Source: Microglena sp. YARC (Eukaryota; Chlorophyta; Chlorophyceae; Chlamydomonadales; Chlamydomonadaceae). Taken from it: a DNA stretch of 64,000 bases. The notes below the pieces were generated by a model that did no database searches, was not told the origin of the DNA, and saw only the letters and a list, made by a program, of their open reading frames with translations. The stretch is taken from positions 15,381,118-15,445,117 of the forward strand of contig CM039466.1 of NCBI GenBank assembly GCA_022414725.1, read 5' to 3'. The translations under genes were made by a program, and so were the position numbers. Positions 25,701 to 31,082 of the stretch are shown piece after piece (within the stretch, counting starts at the first letter, position 1; each line of letters opens with the position of its first letter).

Positions 25701-28700
25701 ACGCAAACAACCCTAACCAACTCACAGGTGTACCTGGTACCCAACCCTAAACAACCCTAACCAGCCCTTATCAACTCGCAGGTGTACCTGGGAACCAACC
25801 CTAACCAACCCTAACCAACCTTATCCAACCTTATCCAACCCTAACCAACCCCAACCAACCCTAACCAACCCTAACCAACCCACAGGTGTACCTGGGAGGT
25901 AACCAGAAGACGCTGCTTGCCTTTGGTGGTTACAACGGCAAGTTTCAGAACGCTAGTAGTGTCATGAAGATCATCAATGCCAACGAGCAGCATGGAGATG
26001 GCCTAGAGCCAGCTAGCTCATTGCACTCCACAGGTGCGCATGTATGTATGTAACAGTCCAGGGGTAGGCCAAATAGGCTAAAGAGACTTGCCCAACCGTA
26101 TAGGAAGGGCTTAAAAAGAAAAAGCATATATATTGGAGATGGTCTAGAGCCAGCTAGCTCATTGCACTCCACAGGTGTGCCCCAACCCTAAATGTGATCA
26201 TCAAAATAATAATTTTGATAGGCTATACACATTCAATTCACAATCAATATTTAAACACTCAGTACACACATTTCACAATCCGCAATCAATATTTAAATAC
26301 ACAGTACACGCAATACACAGTACACACAATACACAGTACACACAATACACACAATACACACAATACACAGTACACACAATACACAGTACACACAATACAC
26401 AGTACACACAATACACACAGTACACAGTACACAGTACACACAATACACAGTACACACAATACACAGTACACACAATACACAGTACACACAGTACACACAA
26501 TACACAGTACACACAGTACACAGAACACACAATACACGATACACAGTCAACATTTCAATACACTGTACACACAATACACAATACAAAGTCAATATTTAAG
26601 CATGCATATGATTAAGAAACAGACAATATTAAAATACACATTATTCACAATACACAGTCAATGTTTAAACATGTATAAATACAGTATAAATACATACATA
26701 AATACAATCAATCATGATAGATTACACACAAATCAACATTTAAACTTCGATATGGATATATGGAGGTGTTTCAGGGTTTAGGATTTCTGTACACCGTAGC
26801 CACTTCCTTTAAACACGTATTGCAGGTGGAGGTGTTTGTAGTCTTAGGGTTTAGGGTTTAGGGTTGCCGTACACCGTAGTCACTTCCTTTAGACACATCT
26901 TATATTGTGTGGCTCTCCATTACTGTGGAGCTGGGACCTCGTTGGAAGCTTCGCCCACCTGATGTTGATACCGTATGCCTATCATGCACACACATAATTA
27001 CTGATAAGAGTCATCTCCTTATTGATTTTATACTTAATTAGTGATAACAACAATGATTAAATACATTTTATGATTTTAAAATAATTATTAATTAGAGCCA
27101 CCTCCTTTAAACACATCATATACTGTGTGGCTCTCCATTCATGTGGAGCTGGGACCTCGTTGGAAGCTTCGCCCACCTGATATTGATACCGTATGCCTAT
27201 CATGCACACACATAATTACTAATTAGAGCCACCGCCTTCACACATGTCTTATATTGTGTGGCTCTCCTTTCAGGTGGAGCTGAGACCTCGTTGGAAGCTT
27301 TGCCCACCTGATATTGATACCGTATGCCTATCATGCACACACATATTACTAATTAGAGCCACCTCCTTCACGCATGTCTTATATTGTGTGGCTCTCCTTT
27401 CAGGTGGAGCTGGGACCTCGTTGGAAGCTTCGCCCACCTGATATTGATACCGTGTGCCTATCATGCACACACATATTACTAATTAGAGCCACCTCCTTCA
27501 CGCATGTCTTATATTGTGTGGCTCTCCTTTCAGGTGGAGCTGGGACCTCGTTGGAAGCTTCGCCCAATTGATATTGATACCGTTTGCCTATCATGCAAAA
27601 ACATAATGAGTCACTTTCAACAAACATTGAGTCACCGCCTTTCAACATCTCATAATTACTAATTACTAATTACTAATTACTAATTACTAATCTATATTAG
27701 AGTCAACATCTATACTACTGAGAGAGCAGCCAGCAGCCCCAAGCAGTTGCCAGCACATAATGAGTGGAGCGGCCAACTGAAGCGCCAGCTGGAGATGGAA
27801 CTGAAGGCACAAGCTTGACATGCACATGGTGGAACACAAACATATACGCACGCACATACACCCATGCACAGACACAAACATGAACACACACACACATAGC
27901 CCAAAGTGTGAAAGCCACTAATGAGTCGGCCGCGGTAGAACTGAAGGCACAGCTGGAGATCACTAAGAAATAACTTTCGTGAGGCTCCACTGCAGACACG
28001 CACATACACATGAGCACTTGCGCACACATACATATACACACGGCCCAGAGCGCCAAAGCCACTATTGAGGCGGCCATGGTGGAACTGAGGGCACAGCTGG
28101 AGATCGCTAAGAAAGAGCTTAGGTGAGGCTTTACTGCATACACACACATGAGCACTTGCACACACACATACACACATACACACTTGGACAAACGCATCGC
28201 ATGCACATACACATAGCCTTGAGTGCGAAAACAACTAGTGAGTCAGCCGTGGTAGAACTGATGGCACAGCTGGAGATCGCTAAGAAAGAGCTTAGGTATG
28301 GCTCCACAAACGTACGCACATGTGCACACACATATACATACTCTTGCACACACCGTGCGCTTGCACATATGCACACATGCACAGACACACACATACACAC
28401 ATGCACAGACACACACATGCACACTCATGCCCATATGCACGCATGCACAGGCACACGAATGCACATACCCACGCATGCACAAACACACACATACACACAC
28501 ATGCACAGCAGCACAGACACTCACATGCGCATAAACACGCATGCACAAACACACACATGCACATACACACATCTGCACATACAAATGCATGCACATATAC
28601 ACACATAGACATGCATGCTCATACACACACATGCACACATTCACATACTCACACATACACGCACATGCACATACACATGCATACATATGCATGCACATAC

Positions 28701-30595
28701 TTACACATACACACACACATGCACATGCACACACATGCACACTTTCACATACATATGCACACAGACCAAGTGCAAAAGCCACACATGACCTCCACCCCAC
28801 ACCCCCACACCCACCCTCGCCCCCTTGTAGAGACATGACAGCACCTGGTAACCAACCCTAACCAACCCACAGGTGTACCTGGTAACCAACCCTAACCAAC
28901 CCACAGGTGTACCTGGCAACCAACCCTAACCAACCCACAGGTGTACCTGGCAACCAACCCTAACCAACCCACAGGTGTAAACTGGTAACCAACCCTAACC
29001 AACCCACAGGTGTACCTGGTAACCAACCCTAACCAACCCACAGGTGTACCTGGCAAACCAACCAACCCTAACCAACCCACAGGTGTACCTGGCAACCAAC
29101 CCTAACCAACCCACAGGTGTACCTGGAAACCAACCCTAACCAACCCAACTGTACCTGGCAACCATCCCCCCAACCCCCTGTGTAGAGACATGGCAGCATT
29201 GTAGGGCAACTTGATGGTCGAACTCAGCTTTGTGCGCACACAGTTGGTGGTCAACACACACACACACACTCACCTCTACCCACCACCCCAACCCCACATC
29301 CTCACCCCCTAACCCCATCCCCTCCCCAACCCCTAACCCCAACCCCACATCCTCACCCCAACCCAACCCCAACCCCACATCCTCACCCCAACCCAACCCC
29401 AACCCCACATCCTCTCCCAACCCCTAACCCCAACCCCACATCCTCACCCCACCCACCATCACCTCTACCCCGACCCACTTGTAGAGACATGACAGCACTG
29501 ATGGGCCACTTGATGATGGATTGCAGCTCGGTGCGCACTCAACTGGTGGGCCACCCACGCACCCTCACCTCAACCCACCTACCCTCACCTCCATCCCTCC
29601 CACCACGTCCCCTCACCTCTACCCGCCCACCCTCACCTCTACCCCCACACACATCCTCACCCCCACCTCTACCCCCAACCCCACCCCCCATCCTCACCCC
29701 CAACCCCACCCCCACACACATCCTCACCCCCACCTCTACCCCCCACCCCCACCCCCCATCCTCACCCCCACCTCTACCCCCACCCCACCCCCCATCCTCA
29801 CCCCCACCTCTACCCCCACCCCCACCCCCCACCTCTACCCCCCACCCCCACCCCCCATCCTCACCCCCAACCCCATCCTCACCCCCACCTCTACCCCCAC
29901 CCCCACCCCCCATCCTCACCCCCACCTCTACCCCCCACCTCTACCCCCCCCCCATCCTCACCCCCAACCCCATCCTCACCCCCACCTCTACCCCCACCCC
30001 CACCCCCCATCCTCACCCCCAACCCCATCCCCCAACCCCTTGTAGAGACATGACAGCACTGAAGGGCAACTTGATGATTGAACTGGGCTCAGTGTACCTG
30101 GTAATCAACCCTAACCAACTATAACCAACCCACAGGTGTACCTCGTAACAATCCCCACCCCACCCCACCCCCCTGTAGAGACATGTCAGCACTGACGGGG
30201 AACTTGATGATTGAACTGGGCTGGGTGCACACACAACTGATGGGCTACCCACCCACCTTCACCTCTACCCACCACCCCAACCCCACATCCTCCCCCCCAT
30301 CCCCCAACCCACCCCCATCCCCCACACCCCACACGCCATCCTCACCCCCAACCCCACATCCTCACCCCAACCCCAACCCCCATCCTCACCCCATCCCCAT
30401 CCCCACCCCCACCCCCTTGTAGAGACATGACAGCACTGAAGGGCAACTTGATGATCGAACTAGGCTCTGTGCGCACTCAACTGATGGGCTCGCGGAACCA
30501 GGTTGAAGATGCTAAGAAAGCTGGGATGGAGGAGGCAAAGGTACTGTTTATTTCTTTGTTTGCATGGGTTATTGATTGATTGATTGTTGTTTTGT

Positions 30596-30626
<31 letters not shown>

Positions 30627-30915
30627 GGGTAAAGCGATTTCCCGCCAAAACAGGGTCAAAACTAACGATTGTGGTTGATTTGTTTGGGGCCATGGTTTAT
30701 TTGATGGTTTATGGATGGATGGATGGATGGATGACCTATGTTAAGCTCGCACACAGTTGGTAGGATCGCGGAACGTGGTGGATGGCGCTAAGAAAGCTGG
30801 GAGGTGTTGATTTGTTGATTGCTTACACTCAGAGACCAAGGCTCCGTTAGCTAGCTTGCTATACTAGGTAGCAGCGATGAAGACGCTCATCCCCCCTCTC
30901 TCAACCCCCCCCCCC

Positions 30916-30946
<31 letters not shown>

Positions 30947-30971
30947 CGCCCCCTGCCGCCCCTTGCTCATC

Positions 30972-31002
<31 letters not shown>

Positions 31003-31040
31003 ACACACCGCCCCCTGCCGCCCCTTGCTCATCCCCCCCC

Positions 31041-31082
<42 letters not shown>

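Noticed and set aside
25595..25885. Telomere end
   Set aside because: CCCTAACCAAC is not a regular telomere repeat, it is internal and it carries exon 10 acceptors.
28320..28790. Alternative CDS in CACATGCA array (His/Thr/Ala repeats)
   Set aside because: Pure repeat translation; no splice-phase fit and no similarity.
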